From: Gammaproteobacteria bacterium
GTDB lineage: Bacteria > Pseudomonadota > Gammaproteobacteria > DSM-16500
NCBI GenBank assembly: GCA_021324305.1
Contig: JAJPJI010000030.1
Coordinates: forward strand, 1-64,000
Reading direction: 5' to 3'
Length of the DNA: 64,000 bases
Shown here piece by piece: positions 46,551-55,919 of this stretch. Both the position numbers and the translations under genes were made by a program. Positions within the stretch are counted from its first letter, which is position 1. The number at the start of each line of letters is the position of its first letter. A model generated the notes under the pieces. The model was not told the origin of the DNA, ran no database searches, and saw nothing but the letters and a program-made list of their open reading frames with translations.

Positions 46551-47543
46551 ATGACGATTAAACCAGTGACAGGGAACGGCAATCGGAATAATGAAATCAT
46601 CCAATGGAGTTGCAAGTATCTTTCATCTCATGGATATACGCTAAAAAGTAACCCGCCTGAAATTGTGCAAGACACACCCTGGTCTTATATTGTGCGTTTT
46701 GCAACATCCGAAGGTTATATTTATTTGAAGCAAACACCAAAACTGCTTGCATTGGAAGCACCCATAACCCGGATTTTGCATGATCAATTTCATGCTTCTG
46801 TTCCAGAAGTCATCGCATATCATTCTGAGTTAAATTGCTTCCTGATGAAAGATGCAGGTAAGCCATTACGAGGAATTCTTAAACAGCAATTCGATGCTGC
46901 GTTGCTTTGCAAAGCCATCGATCAATTTACATCCCTGCAGTTAGCTGTTGCGGATCATGTCAAACTTTTTCTTGATATGGGTGTTCCCGACTGGCGATTG
47001 GATAAATTACCAGATTTATTCGGGCAATTGCTGGCACAAAAAGACATATTGATAGCGGATGGGTTATCAGAAATTGAAATTGATGAACTAGAGAAACTGA
47101 TTCCAAAAGCTGCCAATTTATGTAAAAGGTTATCTGAATATTCGATCAGGCAATCCATCGTCCAGTGTGACTTTCACGATAATAACATGCTTGTAGATGA
47201 TGTATCGCAAAATGTCACCATTATTGATTTGGGTGAAATTGTGATTTCACACCCGTTTTTTTCATTGACAGGCTGCTTGAGGCAGATAAAAAAACACCAT
47301 GCATTGACAGAGAAGGATGATGCATATATCAGGATCAGGAATGCATGTCTCAAAAACTATAAACGCGTTGAGTCTGAAAAAAATATATCAGAGGCTTTTG
47401 CGGCAGCACATCTGTTGTGGCTTGTTTATGAGATGCTGGGCCAATACAGGTTGATGCTTGCGTGCGGTCAAGCAAGGATTTTGTCATATCAGCCAGGTAA
47501 GCTCAGGCATTCATTGAAAGAATTCATGGCAGCATCAGGTTAA
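46551..47543 (+). CDS. Aminoglycoside/choline-kinase-like phosphotransferase
   Basis: This 330-residue protein is of the APH/ChoK kinase fold. The catalytic loop is QCDFHDNNMLVDD (His-x-Asn variant of HGDxxxxN) and the metal-binding loop is VTIIDLGEIVISHPFFSL, with Asp replacing the usual DWE/DFD pattern. The N-terminal half has a phosphate-loop region with a YLKQTP lysine. The substrate could be a small metabolite, a sugar or an antibiotic; nothing in the locus decides this. Confidence 0.75.
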   Translation: MTIKPVTGNGNRNNEIIQWSCKYLSSHGYTLKSNPPEIVQDTPWSYIVRFATSEGYIYLKQTPKLLALEAPITRILHDQFHASVPEVIAYHSELNCFLMKDAGKPLRGILKQQFDAALLCKAIDQFTSLQLAVADHVKLFLDMGVPDWRLDKLPDLFGQLLAQKDILIADGLSEIEIDELEKLIPKAANLCKRLSEYSIRQSIVQCDFHDNNMLVDDVSQNVTIIDLGEIVISHPFFSLTGCLRQIKKHHALTEKDDAYIRIRNACLKNYKRVESEKNISEAFAAAHLLWLVYEMLGQYRLMLACGQARILSYQPGKLRHSLKEFMAASG

Positions 47544-47577
47544 GACGCGTCCCGGGTTGACTGCGTCGATCATCGAC

Positions 47578-47907
47578 TTATTTTTGCTGCGATGATGAAG
47601 CGGCATTCGTTGTTTGTTGACTCGTATTGCCCGTTTGCTGACTTGTGCCCGACGTTGTGCTTGTACTTGTGGATGGCGCGGTACTGCTTGTGCCCTTCGT
47701 TTTGGGGGCAGCAGCTGCTGTCGTGGTTACAGCTTTTTTGTGATGCACGACATGATGATGCGTTGTACCTGACTGAGTTAATTCACGAATATCCTCATTG
47801 GCACCAGCAACAGCGCCATTAAAAGTATGACACGAAGCTAAAAACAATGTTCCAGCACAAACTAGAATCACGCCAGCTGTGGCGGTTATGTTTTTGATTT
47901 TTCTCAT
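47578..47907 (-). CDS. Entericidin-like lipoprotein with Ser/Thr-rich tail
   Basis: This 109-residue predicted lipoprotein has a signal peptide ending in the lipobox LFLASC. The next stretch, HTFNGAVAGANEDIREL, follows the EcnA/EcnB entericidin pattern (C-N/H-T-x-x-G...DI). A histidine patch (HHHVVHHKK) and a low-complexity Thr/Ser/Gln tail of about 50 residues follow, which ordinary entericidins lack. Entericidins are small cell-envelope lipoproteins linked to a toxin-antidote pair, but no second member is visible. GGAGGAG precedes the ATG. Confidence 0.7.
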   Translation of the reverse strand: MRKIKNITATAGVILVCAGTLFLASCHTFNGAVAGANEDIRELTQSGTTHHHVVHHKKAVTTTAAAAPKTKGTSSTAPSTSTSTTSGTSQQTGNTSQQTTNAASSSQQK

Positions 47908-48035
47908 GGTGCTCCTCCAATGGAATTCACGTGTATAATATTATTTTATCATAGTTAAACAATACGTGACGGATCAGACTTCAAGACACATAATTGTATT
48001 CAAATTTCAGGCTGGTAACGCGCATGATTAAAAAA

Positions 48036-48069
48036 GCGAGAATGTTCACAGTCCTGTGAACATTCTCGC
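48036..48069 (-). terminator. Rho-independent terminator of the phospholipase gene
   Basis: A perfect 15-bp stem (arm GCGAGAATGTTCACA) with a 4-nt loop lies just after the minus-strand stop at 48080 and is followed by a run of T on that strand. Confidence 0.85.
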
Positions 48070-48079
48070 GATTGGCAAA

Positions 48080-49375
48080 TCAATGCTGCTGGTTTTTCCT
48101 GATGTAAGCAATAAAATCCTTGTTTGTGATTAATCCAGCTTGCAATGCCTGGTCGCGCAGGCTGGACAGGACGAGTGTTGCCTGTGCCTCATCTGATAAT
48201 CCTCTTTCTTTCTGTAACTCAAGCAATGTGCTCCATCCCCACCAGTTATCCGTCCAGTGTCTGTCATTCAGATTTTGCATATCGGATCTGCGCATTAGTT
48301 TTTTCGTCGTATCGTCCCAATAAAATAATGGCGAGATATCCAGATTGGCTGCATTCCCTGTTTCGTCCGGCAAAGGAATGAAGTCTTTAACATTGTCATT
48401 TACTTGTGTAGTGCCTTGCTGATATGCGGCAAAAATCTGATCAGCGGAATTTTGCATGGTTGCAATGATCATATTGCGATGATAACTGGTTTGCGGGCTA
48501 AAATAGGATTTGTCGCCGTAAGCAATCCATTTGTCTCCATTCAGATTATGAACATGCAATCCATTTACATTTTCTTCGCCATGCATATAACTTGACAGTA
48601 ATGAACCAACCGTGCCAGGTGTGATCTGTTCTGACAATTCTACGCGTGGCGTGCGAATATGGCCTGCAGAGAATCGGTCAGTGAGGAAGTGACAGGCGAA
48701 GGCATTCATTGCATATGCCATTTCCAGTTTCTTTAAATCGCCGGTTTGATGAGCAACCACTGCCTGTTCCAGTGCCAGTTGATGGCCGGTTGAGTAGCTG
48801 ATCCAAGCGTGCTCGCCGAAATGATCATAATCCATGTTGGCGAGGTTCAGGTATCTTCCTGGTTCCAGCCACCAGGTCGATGGTGAACAGCCGCCGCCAG
48901 TGATGCAGTTAAACTGTCTGTCATTTTCATGGCCTATGCTTTTATAAATATCTTCCGGTTTTTCGCCGCGCTTGATTCCGTCATCCAGCAATTTCTGTTC
49001 ATTGTAAATTACATTCAGGATTTGGGTTGTTTCAGTTGGTGCGTTCGGATTCAATGCAAACGAGCTGAATGCTGCGAGGAAACGAGACCTGCGTTCAGCT
49101 TCGGATTGCCCCTGGGAAATGGGTTGGTTCACCAGCTCATAAAAATCCCCGAGTGAAACAATATCGCCATAAGTAAGATTCAGTCCGTTAGGCATATGGA
49201 GCGGGGTCGCCATATGGCCCGGATCATCGCTGTCAAAATACAGATTGATGTTGTTGCCAATCGCTACATGTTCTGCGGATGAAAACGACGGGCTGCCTGC
49301 TGCAAATGTGATGGTTGAATGTGACAGATAAACGGATAAACAGAGAGGTAACATCATTTGCCATGATAACTTCAT
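48080..49375 (-). CDS. Zinc-metallo phospholipase C, Legionella PlcA/PlcB-like
   Basis: This 431-residue exported protein is probably a phosphatidylcholine-type phospholipase C. A signal peptide (about 1-25, ending ITFA) precedes the conserved blocks: SSAEHVAIG, MDYDHFGEHAWISYSTGHQL and NAFACHFLTDRFSAGHIRTPR, with the His, Asp and Glu residues that bind zinc in this family. Homologues include the Pseudomonas fluorescens enzyme and Legionella PlcA and PlcB. ATG 49375 has an AAGGAA site. Such enzymes attack host phospholipids, so a virulence or nutrient role is plausible. The gene is followed by its own terminator. Confidence 0.8.
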   Translation of the reverse strand: MKLSWQMMLPLCLSVYLSHSTITFAAGSPSFSSAEHVAIGNNINLYFDSDDPGHMATPLHMPNGLNLTYGDIVSLGDFYELVNQPISQGQSEAERRSRFLAAFSSFALNPNAPTETTQILNVIYNEQKLLDDGIKRGEKPEDIYKSIGHENDRQFNCITGGGCSPSTWWLEPGRYLNLANMDYDHFGEHAWISYSTGHQLALEQAVVAHQTGDLKKLEMAYAMNAFACHFLTDRFSAGHIRTPRVELSEQITPGTVGSLLSSYMHGEENVNGLHVHNLNGDKWIAYGDKSYFSPQTSYHRNMIIATMQNSADQIFAAYQQGTTQVNDNVKDFIPLPDETGNAANLDISPLFYWDDTTKKLMRRSDMQNLNDRHWTDNWWGWSTLLELQKERGLSDEAQATLVLSSLRDQALQAGLITNKDFIAYIRKNQQH

Positions 49376-49522
49376 ATGAGATTCCTTTTTGTGGTTGGAC
49401 TTTTGCAAGGCCTAAGAAAGCAAGATTCTAACAGATAGGTTTTCAATTTGATACGTGCGTACTTTGTCATATGGTTGTCAAATTTCTGCTATACACTGAG
49501 GCGTCGTGACGTTTGTTTTTGG

Positions 49523-49624
49523 GAATACAGCACGCGACAGAGCCAGCTTCACCAATGACTGCTTCACTCCAAACGCCGCATCCATCGTCATTGGTAACCC
49601 TAGCTCAGTCGCGTGCTGCATTCT
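49523..49624. other. Large imperfect hairpin in a gene-free stretch
   Basis: The 336-nt gap between sohB and the phospholipase gene holds a long imperfect inverted repeat: 49523-49559 (GAATACAGCACGCGACAGAG) pairs with 49587-49624 (revcomp GAATGCAGCACGCGACTGAG), enclosing a 27-nt loop. The arms match at about 30 of 37 positions. No open frame is seen. It may encode a structured RNA or be a repeat-derived element. Confidence 0.5.
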
Positions 49625-49649
49625 CGTTGCTTTATTGAGAGTGGAACAC

Positions 49650-49684
49650 CATCAGCCCGCGCATTTTCAATGCGCGGGCTGATG
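49650..49684. terminator. GC-rich hairpin after sohB
   Basis: A perfect 16-bp stem (arm CATCAGCCCGCGCATT) closes over a 3-nt loop, 27 nt beyond the sohB stop. No T run follows on either strand, so it may terminate poorly or protect the transcript end instead. Confidence 0.55.
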
Positions 49685-49711
49685 GTTGCAATCATGCCGC
49701 GGAGATGAGTG

Positions 49712-50707
49712 TTACCAGATGCTGAAAAGTTTTTCGCGCAGAATGCTGGCAGAGCTGGCCAGTTTGCTTAACAGCGGTTTTTTGATTTCGTAGCCAATCT
49801 CAAACAGTTTTGCATCCTTGCTGCGTTCGAGCAGATAGTCATCGCTGGTTTTGATTTCATCGACCAGGTTTAACTGCAGTGCGTGCTTGCCTATCCAGTG
49901 TTCGCCGGTGGACACCTTGTTGATGTCAATCTGCGGGCGATGTTCAACAATCAGATCCTTGAAGTGATTGTGTATGTCTTCAATTTCCTGCTGCAGTTTT
50001 TCTCTTCCTTCCTTTGTGTTTTCACCGAATACTGTGATCGTGCGTTTGAATTCGCCGGCTGTATGCTGTTCAAAGTCAATGTTCTTTTCTTTCAGCAGCC
50101 TGTGAAAATTAGGCAGTTGAACGATGACGCCGATTGAACCAATGATTGCGAACGGCGCAGCAAGAATTTTGTTGCCAATGCATGCCATCATGTAGCCGCC
50201 ACTGGCTGCGATTTTATCTATCGAGACGATCAGGGGGATATTTCTGGCGCGTATCCGCATTAATTGCGCTGCCGCCAAACCGTAAGCATGCACCATGCCG
50301 CCGCCGCTTTCCACGCGTACGACGACTTCGTCATCCGGTGATGCGACATTGAGTATGGCAGTGATTTCCTCGCTTAATGAGGAAACCGCGCTTGCTCTTA
50401 CATCACCGTGAAAGTTGAGAACAAAAACATTCCGGGATTTTTTCTCGGATTTTTGTTCGGCTTTTTCCCCGGCTTTTTTTTCTTTCTGAAAATGTTTGAA
50501 CTGTTTTTTTGACAACGTTTCAGCAAGCAAAAGTTCTTTGGTTTCCGCGTATTTATGATTGAGATTCCTGATGACGAGTCTGCCCCGGATTTTTTCCTTG
50601 CTTTTGGCGACCAGCATGAAAAATGCGATCAGGACGACCAGGATCACTAAAACCACGATGACTGATTTTGCCGCGAACAAAGCAAGTTGAATTAACGCTT
50701 GTGACAT
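49712..50707 (-). CDS. sohB: Membrane-associated serine protease SohB
   Basis: This signal-peptide-peptidase-A-like inner-membrane protease of 331 residues has an N-terminal membrane anchor (about 10-35) and a Lys/Glu-rich linker. The S49 core shows VVRVESGGGMVHAYGLAAAQL, then IDKIAASGGYMMAC with the catalytic serine in ASGGY, and GSIGVIVQLPNFHRLL. The pattern and length match E. coli SohB. It is the last gene of the dacA-ybeD-lipB-lipA block, 10 nt after the DedA-PAP2 fusion gene. Confidence 0.92.
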   Translation of the reverse strand: MSQALIQLALFAAKSVIVVLVILVVLIAFFMLVAKSKEKIRGRLVIRNLNHKYAETKELLLAETLSKKQFKHFQKEKKAGEKAEQKSEKKSRNVFVLNFHGDVRASAVSSLSEEITAILNVASPDDEVVVRVESGGGMVHAYGLAAAQLMRIRARNIPLIVSIDKIAASGGYMMACIGNKILAAPFAIIGSIGVIVQLPNFHRLLKEKNIDFEQHTAGEFKRTITVFGENTKEGREKLQQEIEDIHNHFKDLIVEHRPQIDINKVSTGEHWIGKHALQLNLVDEIKTSDDYLLERSKDAKLFEIGYEIKKPLLSKLASSASILREKLFSIW

Positions 50708-50716
50708 AAGACATTC

Positions 50717-52759
50717 CTATTTTTTCTTATGAATGGATTTGTTTTCCCTGATTAACATGATCTTCTGATTGATGATTTTGACCGTGCCGGTAGGCTGGTT
50801 CATTAATATCATTTTCCATTGCCAGCTGCCCAGCCCTTTTTTATTTGGGAATATATATCCTGGATCAATTTCCAGCTCGCCGGGTTTTGATTTATATAAC
50901 CAGCTGTAGGTACGCGGGACAACGGAGACAATTCCAACCCATACCGTTTCATTTGTTTCCTGGATCGTGCGGTTGGAATCCCACAGACGCAGAACAAGCA
51001 GCCCTTTCATGCCGCTTGCACTGCGTGAAAGAATCAGCTCTGGCCGTTTGTCGAGATACTGCGGGGATACCATGGATAAATATTGCGTGCTTTTGACATC
51101 GGCAATCCTGTGCAGCGTGCTCACAAGGTCACGTGCCGGCGGATTGGTCCAGCCTTCTTTTTTGAGCGTATCTTCGATCACGTTGATATCACCTGCCCAT
51201 TCAATATTAAGCGCCTGAGATGGGAAACCAAACAGGCTCACATTGTATGCAGGCAAGGCATCGTTTTTTTGCCACCACTCATTCATGGCAATTTTTGCTG
51301 ACGGCCAATTGACTTGCGCATAATCAATCTTGAGCTGCTCGAAGTGTTTGTAATGATAGGTGCCGAGGAAAAATAACAGGGAGAGTAGCGTGACGAGTGT
51401 GATGCCGATGGGATTGACGCGCTTTTCCCGCTTTCGTTCATAGGAAATAATCACCAGCATTAGTACGGCGGCACCTAATAGCCAGGCAGCCAGTACATCA
51501 GTAAACCAGTGTGCACCGAGATACATTCGGGAGATTCCAACAGCCAGAGGAACGAATAGTCCAATGGCATAGATTGGCCAGCGGTATTTTTGGCGCACTG
51601 AAGTCGCAATCAGAAATGCAAGTCCCATGTAAACCGTCGTGGCGATGGTCGTATGGCCGCTAGGCAGGGAATATGTTTCAGGGTTGAGAAAAATTCCCCA
51701 GGGCCGCGGTGATTTGAGAAGGTGTTTCAAAACAAACACACTTCCGGCAGCCAAAACGGCAACAGCAATCGCATGAAAAGCCGTCCGCCAGCGCTTCCAG
51801 TAAACAAACCAGCTAAAGACAATAATGATGACCGGGAGTATGACTTGTTTCTGGCCAAGCAGAGTGACATCAATCATGACAGAAGTCATGCCTTTGGTGC
51901 GGATACCGCGGAAAAGGTGAAACAGGGTATCATTGACCAGGAGGTTGGCTGGGCCATAAAGCTTTACAAAGGTAACGACACAGACAAATATGAAACAGGT
52001 AAATAAAAGATAAAAGGCAAGGTTTAGTTGACCATGTGTTTTATTCGGGTCATGGTGTTTAAGCAATATCGTGATTGGGTAGAGTGTGCGCGAATGCTTT
52101 AATTTTTGCCAGATCCAGTTTTGCATCTGGTCTGTCTGTTTGTGATAAAGCCGCAAGAGTCTGTATAAGAGCCACAGGCACATCATGATGAAGAGTGAAA
52201 TCAGCAGCAGTACCAATATCACATGGATGGCGATGTCCGGCGGTAATTCAAGTGAAGCGGCTCCAAGTAATATGCCGGGCAGCATATAGGCAGGTGCCCA
52301 GCCTATCGCGGAAGTCACATTCGCAATTGTAAACTGCAGCGGCTTCATTCCGAGCATGCCTGCTGTCAGAGGAACCAGTGCGCGTACCGGGCCGACAAAC
52401 CGGCCAATGAAAACACTCATGGCCCCGTATTTGGTGACGAATGCCTCACCGGATTTAAGCAGCCCGGGATAATTGCGGAATGGCCATATGCGGTTAAGCC
52501 TGCCTTTAAAATAATGTCCCATCCAGTAACTGATGCCGTCACCAACAATTGCACCCATGATGGCCCAGAAAATGGTTCCCCATAATGGGATGACGCCTGC
52601 GCCGGCAAGTGTGCCAAGCGCGGTCATCATGATGGAACCTGGAACGATTGTTCCAAGAATAGCGACAGATTCGCCAGCTGAAATAAGAAATGTCGCAAGG
52701 CCGGCTAATTCTGGATGGGCATAGAGCCATTGCAATAATGGACTAACAATGTCCGTCAT
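50717..52759 (-). CDS. DedA - PAP2 phosphatase - LssY-like fusion membrane protein
   Basis: This 680-residue integral membrane protein has three parts. Residues about 1-210 are a DedA/SNARE-associated domain with GTIVPGSIMM, GDGISYWMGHYF and GRFVGPVRALVPLTAG. Residues about 265-445 form a PAP2 acid-phosphatase domain with KHLLKSPRPWG, YSLPSGHTT and SRMYLGAHWFTDV, the three conserved phosphatase motifs. Residues about 480-680 are a periplasmic LssY-type domain. The same architecture is known as LssY near the Legionella lss type I secretion genes. It probably acts on undecaprenyl or lipid phosphates. It starts at ATG 52759, overlapping the lipA stop by 1 nt. Confidence 0.85.
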   Translation of the reverse strand: MTDIVSPLLQWLYAHPELAGLATFLISAGESVAILGTIVPGSIMMTALGTLAGAGVIPLWGTIFWAIMGAIVGDGISYWMGHYFKGRLNRIWPFRNYPGLLKSGEAFVTKYGAMSVFIGRFVGPVRALVPLTAGMLGMKPLQFTIANVTSAIGWAPAYMLPGILLGAASLELPPDIAIHVILVLLLISLFIMMCLWLLYRLLRLYHKQTDQMQNWIWQKLKHSRTLYPITILLKHHDPNKTHGQLNLAFYLLFTCFIFVCVVTFVKLYGPANLLVNDTLFHLFRGIRTKGMTSVMIDVTLLGQKQVILPVIIIVFSWFVYWKRWRTAFHAIAVAVLAAGSVFVLKHLLKSPRPWGIFLNPETYSLPSGHTTIATTVYMGLAFLIATSVRQKYRWPIYAIGLFVPLAVGISRMYLGAHWFTDVLAAWLLGAAVLMLVIISYERKREKRVNPIGITLVTLLSLLFFLGTYHYKHFEQLKIDYAQVNWPSAKIAMNEWWQKNDALPAYNVSLFGFPSQALNIEWAGDINVIEDTLKKEGWTNPPARDLVSTLHRIADVKSTQYLSMVSPQYLDKRPELILSRSASGMKGLLVLRLWDSNRTIQETNETVWVGIVSVVPRTYSWLYKSKPGELEIDPGYIFPNKKGLGSWQWKMILMNQPTGTVKIINQKIMLIRENKSIHKKK

Positions 52760-53712
52760 CAAGTCACCTCTTCACCAGCAGCTTGTTTATCAGCATGATA
52801 GGAAGATCTTACCAGGGGACCGCTTGCAATATTTTTAAAGCCAAGTTCCCTGGCAACTTCTCCAAAGTGTTTGAACTCATCAGGTGTGACATAGCGTGCA
52901 ACTGGCATATGGAACCGGCTGGGCTGAAGATATTGTCCTAACGTTACCATATCAACATCGTGGGCACGCAAGTCTTTTAATGTCTGAATGATTTCTTCAT
53001 TGGTTTCACCCAGTCCCAGCATGATTCCGGATTTGGTCGGGATGGCTGGAAAACGCTTTTTGAATTCCTGGAGCAGGCGCAGCGAATGAGCATAATCAGA
53101 ACCCGGTCTGGCCTGTTTATAAAGTCGCGGCACAGTTTCAATGTTATGGTTAAAGACATCAGGCAATTCATGTCCTGTGGCATCCAGGGCAACATCCATG
53201 CGTCCACGATAATCCGGTACCAGGACTTCGATTTTGATGGTCGGATTTTTTTCACGAATGGCCTTGATACAGGCGGTGAAATGGCCGGCGCCGCCATCGC
53301 GCAAATCATCACGGTCAACTGAAGTGATGACGACATACCGCAACCCCATTTTTGCTATGGTATAGGCAAGATGGACGGGTTCATTCGGATCGAGCGGATC
53401 AGGGCGGCCATGTGCAACGTCACAGAAACTGCAACGGCGTGTGCATTTATCACCCATAATCATGAAAGTGGCGGTACCGTGGGTAAAGCATTCCGGAAGA
53501 TTAGGGCAGGAGGCTTCTTCGCAGACAGTTACAAGATTATTTTCTCTCAGTAATCTTTTGAGATCACTGACGGCAGGTGAAGCGGGAATTTTGACTCTGA
53601 TCCAATCAGGTTTGCGTAAAGGGGAAGAGGTTGGCTCAATTTTGACTGGAATGCGGGACAGTTTTTCAGCACCGCGTTGCTTGGCATGTGTATTGTTTGA
53701 TTTGGTATCCAT
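52759..53712 (-). CDS. lipA: Lipoyl synthase
   Basis: LipA inserts two sulfurs into protein-bound octanoyl groups using S-adenosylmethionine radicals and two iron-sulfur clusters. The auxiliary cluster motif [12 protein letters not shown] and the radical SAM motif [15 protein letters not shown] are both complete. [22 protein letters not shown] and the terminal [13 protein letters not shown] also match. It is 317 residues long. It lies in the standard dacA-ybeD-lipB-lipA order, downstream of lipB by 50 nt. Confidence 0.97.
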   Translation of the reverse strand: MDTKSNNTHAKQRGAEKLSRIPVKIEPTSSPLRKPDWIRVKIPASPAVSDLKRLLRENNLVTVCEEASCPNLPECFTHGTATFMIMGDKCTRRCSFCDVAHGRPDPLDPNEPVHLAYTIAKMGLRYVVITSVDRDDLRDGGAGHFTACIKAIREKNPTIKIEVLVPDYRGRMDVALDATGHELPDVFNHNIETVPRLYKQARPGSDYAHSLRLLQEFKKRFPAIPTKSGIMLGLGETNEEIIQTLKDLRAHDVDMVTLGQYLQPSRFHMPVARYVTPDEFKHFGEVARELGFKNIASGPLVRSSYHADKQAAGEEVT

Positions 53713-53762
53713 CGCTCGTTCCGATTAATCTCTAATAAAAAGCTGTTGTTGGGTCACGTGAA

Positions 53763-54410
53763 TCATGTATCTGCTTCGGCCCAGGTGCAGTGAGTATACA
53801 CTAAATTATTCATTAAATAATTTACTAATTTACGTCCGGCTTCCAGGGTATTGTCCAATCCTCCCAATGCCGAGAACTGGGTCATTTTTAGCTGGCTGAA
53901 TCCACAGGGATTGATGCGGGTGAACGGTTCCAGATCCATTGCAACATTAAAGGCGACACCATGGTATGCGCAGCCTCGGCGTATTCTCAAGCCGATAGAA
54001 CAGATTTTTTTTCCATCGACATACACACCGGGTGCTTCCCGCCTGGCGTGCGCGATGATTCCATACTCAGCCAGTAAGTCGATAATGGATTGCTCAAGCT
54101 GGGTCACCAGTTCGCGCACATTCAGATGTTTGCGTTTCAGGTCAATTAGTGTATAGACCATTAATTGACCAGGTCCATGGTAGGTTACCTGGCCGCCACG
54201 GTCTGTTTGTACAACCGGAATATTCCCGGGAGTAAGGACATGTTCTGCCTTGCCATTCTGGCCTTGGGTGAAGACCGGGTGATGTTCCAGTAACCAGATT
54301 TCGTCAATCGTTTCTTCATTCCGGTGATGGGTAAATTGCTGCATGGCTTGCCAGCAAGACGAATAATCTTGGCGGCCCAGCCAGCGGATGGTAAGTGATG
54401 TCGCGTTCAT
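53763..54410 (-). CDS. lipB: Octanoyltransferase
   Basis: LipB transfers octanoate from acyl carrier protein to lipoyl domains, the step before LipA. The 215-residue protein has [33 protein letters not shown], and [19 protein letters not shown] with the catalytic lysine. INPCGF supplies the catalytic cysteine. It overlaps ybeD by 4 nt (ATGA). Confidence 0.97.
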   Translation of the reverse strand: MNATSLTIRWLGRQDYSSCWQAMQQFTHHRNEETIDEIWLLEHHPVFTQGQNGKAEHVLTPGNIPVVQTDRGGQVTYHGPGQLMVYTLIDLKRKHLNVRELVTQLEQSIIDLLAEYGIIAHARREAPGVYVDGKKICSIGLRIRRGCAYHGVAFNVAMDLEPFTRINPCGFSQLKMTQFSALGGLDNTLEAGRKLVNYLMNNLVYTHCTWAEADT

Positions 54411-54679
54411 ATTGCCATGATGACGTGTGGAGAAGAAGACAAATCCTGGTAAATGCGGTCCAATTGTTCTTTCGATTCTACATGAATATTGATAGTCAAT
54501 GCACGGTATTTGCCATTTTCACTGGGACGAGAGTGAACAGCTCTGTCAGATAAATTGGGGGCATGCTTATGAATAATCATCAGCACGGCAGCTTCAAACT
54601 CATCAGTTCCCAGCCCAAACACCTTGATGGTGAAATCGCAAGGGAACTTGATGAGTGATTCATTCTGTGGGTTATCTGT
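54407..54679 (-). CDS. ybeD: YbeD-like DUF493 protein
   Basis: This small conserved protein of 90 residues has the DUF493 pattern: [18 protein letters not shown], then F-x-x-x-V, and [17 protein letters not shown] with the final [14 protein letters not shown]. An ACT-like fold is known for the family, but no activity is. GTG 54679 is chosen because the frame upstream (to 54799) runs back into dacA; from the GTG the length matches E. coli YbeD. The stop of dacA is 7 nt upstream, and it overlaps lipB by 4 nt. Confidence 0.88.
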   Translation of the reverse strand, partial: TDNPQNESLIKFPCDFTIKVFGLGTDEFEAAVLMIIHKHAPNLSDRAVHSRPSENGKYRALTINIHVESKEQLDRIYQDLSSSPHVIMAI

Positions 54680-54686
54680 CACCTGG

Positions 54687-55919
54687 CTAACCTGTATTAA
54701 CTTTTTCCTCGGTTCTGGAAAAATACTTGTTGATGTTGAACTTGACTGCATCGGTAGCACGGCGCCAGATACTGCCCTGAGGATTATCTTCAAGCGCAAC
54801 CAGGGGCTTGGATGCTATCACCTGGTTATTCAGCATGATGTTTAATACGCCGTACTGCTGGCCTTTGATTATGGGTGCCTTCAACGGGTTATTCAATGCA
54901 GTGTTTATTTGTAACTTTTTGTACTGTCCGGTCGGAACAGTAACGTACATGTCATCCTTGATGCCTAATGGTATCTCGGAGTTTTCTCCTTGCCAGACTC
55001 TGGCCTGTACCAGCGGCGAATTGGCGCTGTAGAGCTTGTGGGTCTCAAAAAAGCGGAAACCGTAGGTCAGAAGGCGAACGGAATCTTCGGTTCTGGCCTG
55101 ATCGCTAGGCTCGCCCAGAACAACGCTGATGAGACGCATACCGTCTTTTTTCGCTGAGCCAACCAGGCAATAGCCAGCTTCATTTGTATGACCGGTTTTT
55201 AAACCATCTGCGTATTGAAAACGCCACAGCAAACGGTTTCGGTTGGGTTGTTTGATGCCGTTATAGGAAAACCATTTTTCGGAATAATAGCTGTAATCTT
55301 CAGGAAAGTTTTTGATATACGCCTGAGTCAGGATGGCGAGATCATGAGCTGTGGAATAATGCTCTGGATTTGGCAGGCCTGTGCTATCCATGAAATGACT
55401 GTTTTTCATGCCTAGCTGTTTTGCCTGCTGATTCATCATGGCAGTGAAGGCTTCTTCAGAGCCGGCAACATATTCAGCCATGGCCACGGTGGCATCATTA
55501 CCGGATGCGACAACAATACCCTGGAGCAAGTCACGCACAGGTACATCATCACCCACTTTGATAAACATGCGGGAACCTTCGGTTTTCCAGGCTTTTTCAC
55601 TGACACGGACTTTGTCGTCCAGTTTGATCTGGCCGCTTTTTATGGCGCCAGAGATGATATACATGGACATTAGTTTTGTCAGACTGGCTGGCGGCATGCG
55701 ATTATCAGCATTTTTTTCAGCCAGGATTTTACCGCTGGTTGAATCCATCAGGATATAACCGGTACCAAGGGTGGCTGGCGGTCCGGGAGTATAGATTGGC
55801 TGCTGGGGCTGTGTGGGAACCGGGATAATCGGGTTGGCCAGCACTGGTGTGCTGAAAAGCACAGCGGCAAGCAGTGTAACAGTTTGCAGTTTGACGGTGG
55901 AAAGCGAATGTTGATACAT
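54687..55919 (-). CDS. dacA: D-alanyl-D-alanine carboxypeptidase (PBP5/6)
   Basis: This penicillin-binding protein trims the terminal D-Ala from peptidoglycan stem peptides in the periplasm. The 410-residue protein has a signal peptide (about 1-28, ending VLA). The three catalytic motifs are ASLTKLMSMY (S-x-x-K), ASGNDATVAM (S-x-N) and GLKTGHTNEAG (K-T-G). A C-terminal amphipathic anchor (ATDAVKFNINKYFSR) would hold it to the membrane. It heads the ybeD-lipB-lipA run. Confidence 0.94.
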   Translation of the reverse strand: MYQHSLSTVKLQTVTLLAAVLFSTPVLANPIIPVPTQPQQPIYTPGPPATLGTGYILMDSTSGKILAEKNADNRMPPASLTKLMSMYIISGAIKSGQIKLDDKVRVSEKAWKTEGSRMFIKVGDDVPVRDLLQGIVVASGNDATVAMAEYVAGSEEAFTAMMNQQAKQLGMKNSHFMDSTGLPNPEHYSTAHDLAILTQAYIKNFPEDYSYYSEKWFSYNGIKQPNRNRLLWRFQYADGLKTGHTNEAGYCLVGSAKKDGMRLISVVLGEPSDQARTEDSVRLLTYGFRFFETHKLYSANSPLVQARVWQGENSEIPLGIKDDMYVTVPTGQYKKLQINTALNNPLKAPIIKGQQYGVLNIMLNNQVIASKPLVALEDNPQGSIWRRATDAVKFNINKYFSRTEEKVNTG

